Positions 6,043-6,219 of a stretch of 6,219 bases of DNA are shown piece after piece. The notes beneath the pieces are model-generated. The model saw only the letters and a program-made list of their open reading frames with translations, had not been told where the DNA came from and did not search any database. Every line of letters begins with the position of its first letter. Position 1 is the stretch's first letter. The DNA comes from NORP240 sp942492445 (GTDB lineage Bacteria > Pseudomonadota > Gammaproteobacteria > Pseudomonadales > Pseudohongiellaceae), in NCBI GenBank assembly GCA_942492445.1, contig CALOEW010000057.1:1-6219 (forward strand), read 5' to 3'. A program made the position numbers and the translations under genes.

Positions 6043-6219
6043 GTGATCTGAAAAGCACCACCACAAGCGAATCACATGAAAATGCCAGAGAGAACAACTT
6101 CGATTCAGATACCTGCCGCGGTTGCCTTTGAGTGCGACAATTTGCCGCGTTGCGTATAGTAAAACCTGCTACCTTAACGCCATTCTGGGGTAGATCGCTT
6201 AAAAAAGTGGTCCGGAACC
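6043..6219. other. No firm feature; short frames at the window edge
   Basis: A 31-codon frame starting at the ATG in the repeat motif (6036) ends at 6131. A GTG at 6132 then opens a frame reading VRQFAALRIVKPATLTPFWG that is still open at the window end. Neither has a clear ribosome binding site or a recognisable family, so no gene is called. Confidence 0.3.

Noticed and set aside
1..6219. CRISPR array, tRNA or rRNA genes, att sites
   Set aside because: No regularly spaced direct repeats, cloverleaf-like sequences with conserved T-loop bases, or integrase context were seen.

Overview
The window looks like an accessory, partly decaying stretch of a gammaproteobacterial-type chromosome (moderate GC, Shine-Dalgarno starts). 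The host assignment is an inference from one decayed outer-membrane TonB-dependent receptor and a TPR/2OG-Fe(II)-oxygenase-like protein, a gene pairing typical of glycan- or metabolite-scavenging loci in marine Gammaproteobacteria. No tRNA, rRNA or CRISPR array was seen.

Layout. Positions 1-748 (minus strand) hold a small two-helix membrane protein gene broken by one frameshift. It is followed by the beginning of another open frame that leaves the window and whose expected ATGA start/stop overlap reads ATAA. Positions 749-1862 hold no convincing full-length gene. They contain a degenerate dispersed repeat, a 149-bp near-palindromic insertion inside that repeat, a second structured 131-bp segment, a doubtful cysteine-rich microORF and about 390 bp in which nothing is recognised. 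Positions 1863-3167 (minus) are the one clearly intact gene: TPR repeats followed by a putative 2OG-Fe(II) oxygenase-like C-terminal domain. Positions 3168-3543 are a divergent intergenic region with weak promoter candidates on both strands. Positions 3544-5667 (plus) are a full-length but heavily frameshifted TonB-dependent receptor pseudogene. Positions 5676-6042 carry a second copy of the dispersed repeat in inverted orientation, and 6043-6219 hold nothing firm.

How it fits together. The oxygenase-like gene and the receptor are divergently arranged and were probably once one regulated uptake/modification locus. The receptor can no longer be made as a single protein, while its neighbour remains open over 1.3 kb, so the damage is local rather than uniform poor sequence. 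The pair is bracketed by two inverted copies of the same degenerate repeat, which could have allowed inversion or mobilisation. The most unusual feature is the 149-bp hairpin element in the left repeat copy: the right copy supplies an apparent empty site at the same point, which supports reading it as an insertion.
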